Source of the DNA: Candidatus Tisiphia endosymbiont of Nemotelus nigrinus
GTDB lineage: Bacteria; Pseudomonadota; Alphaproteobacteria; Rickettsiales; Rickettsiaceae
Length of the DNA: 64,000 bases
Assembly (NCBI RefSeq): GCF_964026475.1
Contig: NZ_OZ032151.1
Location: 1,364,001 to 1,428,000, forward strand
Reading direction: 5' to 3'
This document shows positions 40,817 to 48,502 of the stretch, piece by piece; position 1 is the first letter of the stretch; every line of letters begins with the position of its first letter. The position numbers and the translations under genes are program-made. Under the pieces are notes generated by a model, which was given only the letters and a program-made list of their open reading frames with translations, did not search any database and was not told where the DNA came from.

Positions 40817-41727
40817 AAGACCATAAAATTATAGCTAACCCGATTAGCATTACCTCGTCATTGCAAGGAGCTATTTTAGGGGCAACGAAGCAATCCAAGG
40901 GAATGATTAGGAATGGATTGCTTCGTTGTCTTATGCCCCCTCGCAATGACGTCAGTATTAAGTTTTTCCTGTGTTTGGTAGTTTTGTTAATATCAAATAT
41001 TGTCACTGCCAATAACGATGCATTACCTACAAAAAAGATTGCTTGGTCATTTGATGGAATTTTTGCTAGCGTTGATAGAAAAGCTGCTCAACGTGGCTTC
41101 CAAGTCTATAAGGAAGTATGTAGCGTGTGTCATGGTCTTTATAATTTATATTATCGTAATCTTAAAGATATAGGATTTTCAGATGAAGAAATTAAAGAAA
41201 TAGCAAAAAATTACACTGTGCAAGATGGTCCAAATGATGCGGGAGAAATGTTTGAAAGACCCGCCCTACCATCTGATTCATTTGTTCGCCCTTATCCTAA
41301 CGAGCAAGCAGCAAGAGCGGCCAATAATGGCGCGGATCCGCCTGACTTATCATTGATCATTAAAGCAAGACCTGATGGAGCAAACTATCTATATTCTATA
41401 CTTACTGGTTATAGTAATCCTCCTGAGAATTTAAAATTAATGCCAGGATTAAGTTACAATCCGTATTTCCCTCATGGTCAAATTGCCATGCCCGCCCCGC
41501 TGACAGATGGACAAGTACAGTATATAGACGGAACCAATTCATCGGTTGAACAAATGGCTATGGATGTTACAGTATTTTTACAATGGGCAGCTGAACCTGA
41601 AATGGAAAACCGTAAATCTATGGGTTTGAAGGTGATGATATTTTTAGTAATTTTTACAATTTTCTTTTATATTTCTAAAAATAGAATATGGCAAGACGTT
41701 GGGAATCTTAACAAAAAAAGTGGATAG
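40813..41727 (+). CDS. petC: Cytochrome c1 with a translated family F repeat at its N-terminus
   Basis: Haem-carrying subunit of the bc1 complex. CSVCHG is the haem attachment site, followed by the c1 patterns [25 protein letters not shown], the axial-Met region with [19 protein letters not shown], and a C-terminal anchor. Residues about 6-50 are encoded by a palindromic repeat and read [10 protein letters not shown], then [19 protein letters not shown] and PPRND. Normal signal-peptide sequence ([16 protein letters not shown]) begins only at about residue 51. ATG 40813 overlaps the petB stop, the usual coupling; ATG 40933 inside the repeat would also give a standard-length signal peptide. Confidence 0.92.
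   Translation: MKDHKIIANPISITSSLQGAILGATKQSKGMIRNGLLRCLMPPRNDVSIKFFLCLVVLLISNIVTANNDALPTKKIAWSFDGIFASVDRKAAQRGFQVYKEVCSVCHGLYNLYYRNLKDIGFSDEEIKEIAKNYTVQDGPNDAGEMFERPALPSDSFVRPYPNEQAARAANNGADPPDLSLIIKARPDGANYLYSILTGYSNPPENLKLMPGLSYNPYFPHGQIAMPAPLTDGQVQYIDGTNSSVEQMAMDVTVFLQWAAEPEMENRKSMGLKVMIFLVIFTIFFYISKNRIWQDVGNLNKKSG
40830..40956 (+). repeat. Family F repeat inside petC
   Basis: Left end TATAGCTAACCCGATTAGC at 40830; core palindrome GTCATTGCAAGGAGC, ACGAAGCAATCC, GGATTGCTTCGTTG, CCTCGCAATGAC ending near 40952. The right F end is missing, so it is truncated on that side. It is translated in the same strand and frame as the F copy in the glycosyltransferase gene at 46836-47008. Confidence 0.85.
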
Positions 41728-41732
41728 AAATA

Positions 41733-41897
41733 TATAGCTAACCCGAATAAGCTCTTAATATTGTTATAAGTTCCTAAGTATCATTGTGAGGAGTCACGTT
41801 AGGTGAACGAAGCAATCCAAAAGACCAGAAGTGTATTGCTTCGTTGGCTTACGCACTTCTTGCAATGACAGAGTAATCATTGTCGGGTAGCTGCTAT
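41733..41897. repeat. Family F repeat, copy 4
   Basis: Left end TATAGCTAACCCGAATAAGC (41733), diverged right end TCGGGTAGCTGCTATT (near 41883-41898). The core has GTGAGGAGTCAC, GAACGAAGCAATCC and GTATTGCTTCGTTGG. It fills the gap after petC; no terminator was recognised there. Confidence 0.6.
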
Positions 41898-41906
41898 TAA
41901 AGATAA

Positions 41907-42158
41907 ATGTTTACAATCAACTTAGTAAAAATTGCTTGTCATTTTGCTTTCATTACATTAGAGTATAGCATTACTGAGTCTGGACAAGATGTAGAACGAG
42001 TTTTTTATGTATTTCCTAAAAAACTAGCTGGTAGTGGTTCTAACGATATTGGGGTAATTGGTGGTACATTTATTGAAGGTGCAACATCAGGTACGCCGAA
42101 TAATAAAGAATTTGATATTATGATAAAAAATGCTAAAGACTTTTACGGTATAAAATAA
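41907..42158 (+). CDS. Short open frame of unknown nature (83 codons)
   Basis: Opens with ATG directly after a family F repeat and runs 83 codons. The middle (GQDVERVFYVFPKKLAGSGSNDIGVIGGTFIEG) looks like real protein rather than repeat read-through, with ordinary amino acid use. No family was recognised, no signal peptide or membrane segment stands out, and no clear ribosome site precedes the ATG. It is flanked by repeats on both sides, so it may be the surviving end of a larger gene that has decayed. Confidence 0.3.
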   Translation: MFTINLVKIACHFAFITLEYSITESGQDVERVFYVFPKKLAGSGSNDIGVIGGTFIEGATSGTPNNKEFDIMIKNAKDFYGIK

Positions 42159-42165
42159 GACGTTA

Positions 42166-42260
42166 TTGCGAGGAGCTGCTTTAGTGGTAACGTGGCAATT
42201 CAGATTACTTAATTATATTTTTCGTGAATTGCTTCGTCGGTCTTATGCCATCCAATAACG
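42166..42260. repeat. Solo core palindrome
   Basis: TTGCGAGGAGCTGC near 42168 and GAATTGCTTCGTCGG near 42227 with a decayed right arm. It lies in the 398-base gap before the Tim44-like gene, which it shares with the family H copy at 42340-42523. Confidence 0.45.
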
Positions 42261-42339
42261 TATAAGTAATGGGTAATAGTAAGGCAAATAAAAAAACCAA
42301 GCTCGCATAAAATGGTTTATGCAATATGCAATAACGTAA

Positions 42340-42523
42340 CTTACCTTGCATGGATTTTGAAAGTCATAGGGAAAACAGCACAGCGTCATTGCTAGGAGTC
42401 ACTTTAGTGGCGACGTGGCAATCTAATGAATGTGGATTGCCACAACCACTATGTGGTTTCGCAATGACGCTCTGTACTTTCCTACGATTTTTAAATTGCC
42501 ACGTGAATTATGTGTAAGGTAAG
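42340..42523. repeat. Family H element, copy 3 (184 bp), perfect 7-bp target duplication
   Basis: Ends CTTACCTTGCATGG (42340) and TATGTGTAAGGTAAG (ending 42523), flanked on both sides by AACGTAA (42333-42339 and 42524-42530). Core: GTCATTGCTAGGAGTC, GACGTGGCAATC, GGATTGCCACAACC, TTCGCAATGACGC. This copy sits 33 bases upstream of the Tim44-like start codon. Confidence 0.85.
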
Positions 42524-42556
42524 AACGTAAAAAATTTAAATAATGAGTTATATTAA

Positions 42557-43234
42557 ATGTCTGCTCAAATAATAGAGTTGTTAATTTTTGCTGGGATCGC
42601 TTTTTTTATTATAAATAGGTTAATTGCTACGCTTGGTACTACATCAGAGGAAGACCCAGCTAAACGTAAATCTTCCTTTTTCGGTGAAACAGCAATCAGA
42701 GACGTTACTTATACAGCAGAAAATACTACTAGTAGTATTTTTAAGAAAAAATTGCCTCAGAGCATGGTAAAAGCATCTCCTATCAATCATATGGAACTTG
42801 ATGGGTTAATAGTTGATGAAAATTCTGTGGCTATAATAGCTGGGATTAAAGCTATATCTGCTAAACTTCCATCATTTCAAGCAAGGAAATTTTTACGTAG
42901 CGCAAAAGCAGCCTTTGAGCTAATCATTGAAGCTTCTAATGATGACGATATTGAAGATTTACTAACATTGGTGGATAAAAGATACATACAGGAATTTCAT
43001 ATTTTTTCTGAAACCTATGGAGAATTTGTCCATGGTGGTGTATTAGATGCCAAAATTTCTGAAGCTTATACATTTGCTAATAATATTTTTATAAAAGTAT
43101 TATTCACGGGTGAAAATATAACCAGTAAGATAAAAAACATGCAAGAAGAATGGACGTTCTCTAGAAGTCTTATCTCTAAAAATACAGATTGGTTTTTAAT
43201 TAATGTTGATAGGTTAGAAGCGGGAAATAGCTAG
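42557..43234 (+). CDS. Tim44-like domain protein (TimA type)
   Basis: 225 residues: one N-terminal membrane segment (about residues 5-24), a charged linker, then a Tim44-like domain from about residue 70 (SFQARKFLRSAKAAFELIIEA, then a cystatin-like fold ending TDWFLINVDRL). Alphaproteobacterial TimA proteins are relatives of the mitochondrial import protein Tim44; their role is thought to be membrane-associated but is not settled. It stands alone with repeats on both sides. Confidence 0.8.
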   Translation: MSAQIIELLIFAGIAFFIINRLIATLGTTSEEDPAKRKSSFFGETAIRDVTYTAENTTSSIFKKKLPQSMVKASPINHMELDGLIVDENSVAIIAGIKAISAKLPSFQARKFLRSAKAAFELIIEASNDDDIEDLLTLVDKRYIQEFHIFSETYGEFVHGGVLDAKISEAYTFANNIFIKVLFTGENITSKIKNMQEEWTFSRSLISKNTDWFLINVDRLEAGNS

Positions 43235-43251
43235 CTTCTTTAGGTTGTTGC

Positions 43252-43620
43252 GTATAGCTAACCGAATATCCGTTATTGCGGACTACGAGGTGGTCGTGGC
43301 AATTCATATTCACTCAATTTACGTATGGCATTTAAAAGTTATAGAGAAAACAGCTCGGCATCATTGCGAGGAGCTAATTTAGTAGCGCCGAAGCAATGAA
43401 TGTGGATTGCCACAACCACTACGTGGTTTTGCTAATAGCGTCTTATACTTTTCTGCAATTTTTAAATTGTCATGGGGGTTATGCGTAAGGTGAGATATTC
43501 ATTATATTACTTCGTCGGCTTATGCCTCATTGTAGTGATGCTGGTTATTTTCCCGCAACTTTTAAACTACCATGATGACCTATAAAACGCCTTCCTCTTA
43601 TAATTTTCGACAGCTGTGAC
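43252..43620. repeat. Family F/core repeat interrupted by family H copy 4
   Basis: An F left end (TATAGCTAACCGAATATCC, 43254) leads into the core arm CGTGGCAATTCATATTCA, which is broken by the H element at 43313-43494. The core resumes with TTACTTCGTCGGCTTATGCC and TCATTGTAGTGATGC. A K-like right end (CCTCTTATAATTTTCGACAG, near 43594) follows. The whole 43235-43690 gap is repeat sequence and contains no gene. Confidence 0.6.
43313..43494. repeat. Family H element, copy 4 (182 bp), perfect 7-bp target duplication
   Basis: Ends CTCAATTTACGTATGGC (43313) and TATGCGTAAGGTGAG (ending 43494), flanked by ATATTCA at 43306-43312 and 43495-43501. Inserted in an older F/core repeat, so its arrival postdates that repeat. 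Confidence 0.85.
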
Positions 43621-43702
43621 CAAAGTAACTTTTTGCAATGACTATGTGTTGTTTTTCCTATGACTTTTAAACTGCCCTAAAAATAAAGGGTTAATATATC
43701 TC

Positions 43703-43730
43703 TTGCAAATATCTTCATAAAATATATAAT
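43703..43730 (+). promoter_or_regulatory. Sigma-70-type promoter of rpsB-tsf
   Basis: TTGCAA (43703-43708) and TATAAT (43725-43730) are separated by 16 bases, close to the consensus. Transcription would start near 43737 and give a leader of about 135 bases before rpsB. Found by eye. Confidence 0.55.
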
Positions 43731-43764
43731 TACTTTGCTTAAAATATAATAAGTAAAATTCACA

Positions 43765-43860
43765 CGTAAGAGCTTAGTTGTTAGTCCAGTTTCTTTGGTA
43801 TCAACTCTTGCGGAGGAAGTGCCTACTACTAATATTTAGAGGTACATAACTAACATTTCA
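43765..43860 (+). promoter_or_regulatory. Possible structured rpsB leader
   Basis: The untranslated leader between the promoter and rpsB has a long-range match, TTAGTTGTTAGT (43774-43785) with ATAACTAAC (near 43847-43855), enclosing CTCTTGCGGAGG and other short hairpins. S2 autoregulates its operon in several bacteria through such leaders. Folding by eye only. AAGGAG at 43860-43865 is the ribosome site. Confidence 0.35.
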
Positions 43861-43873
43861 AGGAGATTTAATA

Positions 43874-44761
43874 ATGTCTAAACTAAAAGCTGTTAATGTC
43901 AAAGAGTTACTTGATGCTGGGGTGCATTTTGGTCATAAAACCTCACGTTGGAATCCCAAAATGGCATCTTATATTTATGGTGTTAGAGATGATATTCACG
44001 TAATTGACCTACAACAAACTGCTGCATTAATGCAAATGGCTCTCAATGTAATCTATGAAACCGTTAAAAAAAATGGTAAAATATTATTTGTCAGTACTAA
44101 AGTTCAAGCTAGTGATATAATAGCTGAGTATACAGAGAAGTGTGGGCAGTATTACGTTAATCACAGATGGCTTGGTGGTATGTTAACCAATTGGGGAACA
44201 ATTTCTGCTTCAATAAAAACGCTAGATAATCTTGAGAAAATTCTGGAAAATGAAGAGGAATATTCCGTTTATACCAAAAAAGAAATACTGGAAATGACTC
44301 GTAAAAAGGATAAATTACTTAAATCCTTAGGGGGTATTAGACATATCGGAACAAAACCAAACTTGCTGGTGGTAATTGATACTAATAAGGAGCATTTGGC
44401 AATTCAAGAAGCAGTAAAGTTGGGAATACCGATAATTGCCGTTGTTGATACTAATTCTAACCCGGATAATATAGATCATCCTATTCCTGGTAATGATGAT
44501 GCAATACGATCTATTAGACTTTATTGTAGCTTGTTTGCTGATGCCGTATTGGCTGGTATAGAAGAAGCTTTATCAGCCTCTGGTGTTGATTTAGGAAGCA
44601 TAGCTACTCACGAAGAAAAAAATATCAATATAAAAACTATTACTAAATTAAAACCAACTAAGAAATTTTCTAAAACTTCTGACCTAAATAACCAAGAAGC
44701 AGCAGAGTCAGAGTTTGAAACAGCTCTGGAAATTGCAGAAGTAGTCACGACAAAAAAGTAA
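43874..44761 (+). CDS. rpsB: 30S ribosomal protein S2
   Basis: Binds the neck of the 30S subunit and recruits S1. Family motifs: [55 protein letters not shown] and [20 protein letters not shown]. The C-terminal 50 residues are an extension rich in Lys and Glu, common in alphaproteobacteria. AAGGAG lies at a good distance before ATG 43874. It precedes tsf, the conserved order, but a family F repeat now lies between them. Confidence 0.96.
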   Translation: MSKLKAVNVKELLDAGVHFGHKTSRWNPKMASYIYGVRDDIHVIDLQQTAALMQMALNVIYETVKKNGKILFVSTKVQASDIIAEYTEKCGQYYVNHRWLGGMLTNWGTISASIKTLDNLEKILENEEEYSVYTKKEILEMTRKKDKLLKSLGGIRHIGTKPNLLVVIDTNKEHLAIQEAVKLGIPIIAVVDTNSNPDNIDHPIPGNDDAIRSIRLYCSLFADAVLAGIEEALSASGVDLGSIATHEEKNINIKTITKLKPTKKFSKTSDLNNQEAAESEFETALEIAEVVTTKK

Positions 44762-44787
44762 ACTAAGTGTAACAAAGAGTACTTATA

Positions 44788-44956
44788 ATTAACCTGATTA
44801 GTATTTATCCATAATTGATCTAGACAATGTTTGTCATCTTTGCTTAATTTAGTGTCATCTCTATGAAGCCAGGGGGCTAGGTTCTTGCTTTAGCAGGGAT
44901 GACATACACTTTTTGTTGAGGCAAATGGCTAAATGCTAGTAGGGTTAGCTATATAA
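44788..44956. repeat. Family F repeat between rpsB and tsf
   Basis: Left end TTAACCTGATTAGTATTTA (near 44790) and right end GGGTTAGCTATATAACC (ending about 44960). The interior is not the usual core but a diverged GACAATGTTTGTCATC, GGGATGACATACA pairing. Inserted within the rpsB-tsf operon without an obvious terminator. Confidence 0.5.
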
Positions 44957-44976
44957 CCTATAATAAGGAGAATAAC

Positions 44977-45894
44977 ATGATAAATGCTGGGCTTGTAAAA
45001 CAATTAAGAGAGAAAACTGGGGCAGGAATGATGGACTGCAAGAAGGCTCTGCTTGAAGCAAAAGGAGACTTTGAAACAGCTATTGATTGGTTAAGAAAAA
45101 AAGGATTATCAGCTGCCGCAAAAAAATCAGATAGAGTGGCGGCTGAAGGGTTAACAGCAGTGCATATTAAAGATAATGTGGGAACTATTATAGAAATAAA
45201 TTCTGAAACAGATTTTGTGGCAAGAAACGATAAGTTTCAACAACTGGTTAGAAATATTGCTATACTAGCTTTGCAACATAATGATTTACCATCATTAAAA
45301 TTAGCAAAAATGTCAACAGGTAGAGCAGTTGATGAAGAAATATTAGATAATATTGCAACAATTGGTGAAAATTTAAATCTACGTCGCATGGATGTTTTGC
45401 AGGTCTCAGAAGGTGTGGTGGCATCTTATGTGCATAATACCGTTGTTGAAGGGTTAGGTAAGATTTCTGTCCTTGTTGGCTTACAGTCAACTAGTAAAGA
45501 TAAAGCTAAGCTTCTAGAATTGGGACAAAAAATCGCCACTCATATAGCAGCAAATAATCCTTATAGTCTTGATGTATCGAGTCTGGATCAAAGCTTAGTG
45601 GAACGTGAGAAAAGTATATTCTTTGAACAGTCAAAAGCTTCTGGTAAAGCTGATAATATCGTTGAAAAAATGGTGGAAGGTAGAATACGTAAGTTTCTAG
45701 CAGAAGTTGTGCTGCTTGAACAAAGCTTTTTATTTGACGATAAATTGACAATTTCTCAAGTTATTGATAATACAGCAAAAGAATTAGGAGCTTCGATTAA
45801 AATTACTCAGTTTATAAGATATGAGCTAGGTGAAGGCATAAAGCAAGAAAATAAGAATTTTGCAGATGAAGTAGCAGCTGTTATACAAAATTAG
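44977..45894 (+). CDS. tsf: Elongation factor Ts
   Basis: Nucleotide exchange factor that regenerates EF-Tu-GTP. The N-terminal UBA-like part has [19 protein letters not shown], followed by [13 protein letters not shown] and the two-part core. 305 residues is normal. AAGGAG at 44964-44969 precedes the ATG. Second gene of the rpsB operon. Confidence 0.96.
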   Translation: MINAGLVKQLREKTGAGMMDCKKALLEAKGDFETAIDWLRKKGLSAAAKKSDRVAAEGLTAVHIKDNVGTIIEINSETDFVARNDKFQQLVRNIAILALQHNDLPSLKLAKMSTGRAVDEEILDNIATIGENLNLRRMDVLQVSEGVVASYVHNTVVEGLGKISVLVGLQSTSKDKAKLLELGQKIATHIAANNPYSLDVSSLDQSLVEREKSIFFEQSKASGKADNIVEKMVEGRIRKFLAEVVLLEQSFLFDDKLTISQVIDNTAKELGASIKITQFIRYELGEGIKQENKNFADEVAAVIQN

Positions 45895-45974
45895 GCAGGA
45901 GAAGAGTAGTACCCTACATTTTTTATTCTATCGTAAAATAGCGAAAAATTATCAGGGTATTATGCTGCACAAGT

Positions 45975-46213
45975 GTCATTACGAGGAGTGTGTAAGAATG
46001 ACGAAGCAATCCATTTCTAATCACTTTTTGGATTGCTTCGTTGCTACTGCCAGTAGCTTCTCGCAGTGACGATATGTTGCAAAGTTGTTCGTACTAGTTC
46101 ATACGTCTATTAGTGAGACCACTTAGTGGTTGTGGCAATCCGTACTCATTAGGTTGTTTCCGTTGCTTTCGGTTTCTTACTAAAGACGTATGTTTGGTAT
46201 AAATATTATATCA
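45975..46213. repeat. Two adjacent core palindromes with an F right end
   Basis: The first, 45975-46072, is nearly complete (GTCATTACGAGGAGTG, GACGAAGCAATCC, GGATTGCTTCGTTGC, TTCTCGCAGTGACG). The second, about 46095-46190, is of the GACCACTTAGTGGTTGTGGCAATCC type. CAGGTTAGCCATA at 46202-46214 is an F end. The 45895-46215 gap between convergent tsf and the glycosyltransferase gene has no other content. Confidence 0.55.
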
Positions 46214-46215
46214 GG

Positions 46216-47499
46216 TTAGCCATAAAAATTAACCATCTTCTCGGAGACTAATTGGCAATCATATTTTTCTAAAATATCTTGTCTAATTTTTTTACCAAGA
46301 TGTTTTCGTAATGAAGGCATAGTAATTACCAGCTCCATAGCTATTGCTAAATCTTCTGTATTTTGAGGTTTAACTAATAACCCGTTTATTTTGTTTTGTA
46401 TTAATTCTCTGCCACCTGGAGCATCAGTAGTAATAATAGCTCTACCATATGCCCCAGCCTCTAAGAGGGAACGGCTTAGTCCTTCACGGTAAGAAGGTAA
46501 TACGGCAATATGGACTTTTTTCCATATTTCGTCGATATTTTTCTGATAACCAAGATATTTGATGTATCCTAGATTTTGGTAGTCTTCTAATATGGATTGG
46601 GCTATTGATTGTTTGTTATCTTTGTCGGGTTCACCAACTAACCAAAATTCGGCATCTAGACCTTTCTGCTTTAATATCTTTGCAGCATATATAAATTCAT
46701 ATATACCTTTGTCAATAAGCATTCTAGCTACTAAGGCAACTACTATTTTATTACCTAATGGTTCTGGCAGGAGCGGAAATCTCTTGGTTTCTATACCAAC
46801 ACTGCATTGTTTAATGACTAAATTTTTGGGGGCTATATAGCTAACCTGATTAACATTTAGCCATAGTAAACTGGCGTCATTGCGAGGAGACATGAGTCGA
46901 CGAAGCAATCCATTACTAATTACTTTTCTGGATTGCTTTGTTGCTACTAAGCTAGCTTTTCGCAATGATGTTTGTGAATTTGGCGTAATGTTAGTCTGGT
47001 TAGCTATACCTAATTTCATAAGTAAAGCTAAGTCATCATCATTTTGTACGACAAATAACATGTTTTTATAATATCCTATTAGGGATAATATTCTAACTAT
47101 AATGTTCCTAATCAATCTTAGTAAGAAATTATTACTGATAAACAGTAACCCCATACCAACAAAAGTATTAATAATTTGTGGTATATTGCACAAAAAAGCA
47201 CTTATACTTCCATAAAAAATTGGTTTTATAGTAAAATTATGTAATATATCAGGTTTTTCCTTATTTAATATTCTGATTAACTTGATTAATAATAGTAAAT
47301 CACTAAAAGGATTAATACTTCCACGCTTTATTGAGATTGGAATTACTGGTAAATCATGCAGTTCTATCTTATCTTTAAATTCACTAATATTTGTTAGTAC
47401 CTTTACCTCATATCCTTTAATTTTAGCAGTCAAAGCAATTGGTAGAAGATGAGCATAAAAGTGCCAATCTGTATTTGTAAAAATAATAATTTTTTTCAT
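46216..47499 (-). CDS. GT4-family glycosyltransferase with an in-frame palindromic insert
   Basis: Two Rossmann-like domains of a retaining glycosyltransferase, probably in surface polysaccharide assembly. The N-terminal half has FTNTDWHFYAHLLPIAL; the C-terminal nucleotide-sugar site has VALVARMLIDKG, LPSYREGLSRSLLEAGAYGRAIITTDAPGGRE, the EX7E-type motif. Between the halves 57 residues (about 171 bp) are encoded by a family F repeat; without them the chain would read KLGIAPKNL. The insert sits in the hinge between domains, where extra residues may be tolerated. The gene is divergent from the epimerase gene. Confidence 0.87.
   Translation of the reverse strand: MKKIIIFTNTDWHFYAHLLPIALTAKIKGYEVKVLTNISEFKDKIELHDLPVIPISIKRGSINPFSDLLLLIKLIRILNKEKPDILHNFTIKPIFYGSISAFLCNIPQIINTFVGMGLLFISNNFLLRLIRNIIVRILSLIGYYKNMLFVVQNDDDLALLMKLGIANQTNITPNSQTSLRKASLVATKQSRKVISNGLLRRLMSPRNDASLLWLNVNQVSYIAPKNLVIKQCSVGIETKRFPLLPEPLGNKIVVALVARMLIDKGIYEFIYAAKILKQKGLDAEFWLVGEPDKDNKQSIAQSILEDYQNLGYIKYLGYQKNIDEIWKKVHIAVLPSYREGLSRSLLEAGAYGRAIITTDAPGGRELIQNKINGLLVKPQNTEDLAIAMELVITMPSLRKHLGKKIRQDILEKYDCQLVSEKMVNFYG
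46836..47008 (-). repeat. Family F repeat inside the glycosyltransferase gene
   Basis: 173 bp, with TATAGCTAACC (46836) and GGTTAGCTATA (ending 47008) as inverted ends and a complete core palindrome. On the minus strand it is read as IANQTNITP, then SLRKASLVATKQSRKVISNG and LLRRLMSPRND. It adds an exact multiple of three. The peptide is aligned with the one in petC over about 35 residues in the same frame. Confidence 0.9.
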
Positions 47500-47587
47500 T
47501 TATTTTTCTTTATAATAACTCTATAACATAACATAAAGTATACTCAAAGCAGAAGAGTATTACATGAATTAAACTCATTACTAATAT

Positions 47588-48502
47588 ATGTCAAGATATT
47601 TAGTCACTGGTGGGGCTGGTTTCATTGGCTCACACCTGGTTAACCTATTATTAAAAGAAGGACATCAAGTTGTCATATTAGATGATCTATCAACTGGTAA
47701 CTTAGATAATTCAGTTTATAAAAATGTTGAATTTATTCAAGGAAGTATTTTAGACCAAGATATTGTAAAAAAACTATTTAAAAATATTGATGGTTGCTTT
47801 CATCTTGCAGCAGTGGCAAATGTGCAGGAATCAATTAATAATTGGTATTACAGCCATCAAGTGAATTTAACGGGAACCATTAATATATTCCTTCAAGCAA
47901 GCAAACAAAATATCCCTGTGGTATATGCATCATCTGCTGCTGTTTATGGTTCGGTAAGTGATTTGCCTCTACAAGAAAATGGGAAAGTGAGTCCACTTTC
48001 TCCTTATGCAGTGGATAAATATGCCTGTGAGTTACACGCTAAGGCTTTTGGCGAGCTTAAATCTCTTAAAAGTTGTGGTTTACGCTTTTTTAATGTTTAT
48101 GGTAAAGGACAATCTAAAAATTCTGATTATTCTGGTGTCATATCAATATTTAGAGAACAAGTGAAAGATGGTAAAGAGTTGATGATTTTTGGTGATGGAA
48201 ATCAGAGTCGGGACTTTATACATATTTCAGATGTGACAAATATGTGCATTAGAGCTTTGTCTATTGCGGTATCATCGGCTCCAGTAATAAATGTTTGTAC
48301 GGGACGTGCCTATTCTATAAATGAACTTATTCAATTAATTAATAAAATTGCCATTGTTAAAGGAATAAAATATCTACCAAGTCAAGTTGGCAGTGTAAAT
48401 AGTTCTTTTGGCAGCCCAGAGTTGGCTCAGAAGGTTTTAAATTATAAAGCAACATATGAGTTAGAAACTGGGTTATTAGAGTTATTTAGCGTAAATTTAT
48501 GA
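47588..48502 (+). CDS. NAD-dependent sugar epimerase/dehydratase (extended SDR)
   Basis: Likely a UDP-sugar 4-epimerase or related enzyme making activated sugars for surface glycans. The Rossmann motif GGAGFIGSH is at residues 8-16, the YxxxK motif is SPYAVDKYACE near residue 138, and LRFFNVYGKGQ and SRDFIHISDV follow. 304 residues is normal. Exact substrate cannot be told. It overlaps the next gene by 4 bases (ATGA), so the two are coupled. Confidence 0.88.
   Translation: MSRYLVTGGAGFIGSHLVNLLLKEGHQVVILDDLSTGNLDNSVYKNVEFIQGSILDQDIVKKLFKNIDGCFHLAAVANVQESINNWYYSHQVNLTGTINIFLQASKQNIPVVYASSAAVYGSVSDLPLQENGKVSPLSPYAVDKYACELHAKAFGELKSLKSCGLRFFNVYGKGQSKNSDYSGVISIFREQVKDGKELMIFGDGNQSRDFIHISDVTNMCIRALSIAVSSAPVINVCTGRAYSINELIQLINKIAIVKGIKYLPSQVGSVNSSFGSPELAQKVLNYKATYELETGLLELFSVNL

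Noticed and set aside
43737..43752. TTGCTT and TATAAT at 43736-43751 as the rpsB promoter
   Set aside because: The spacing is only about 4 bases; the TTGCAA/TATAAT pair with a 16-base spacer just upstream fits far better.
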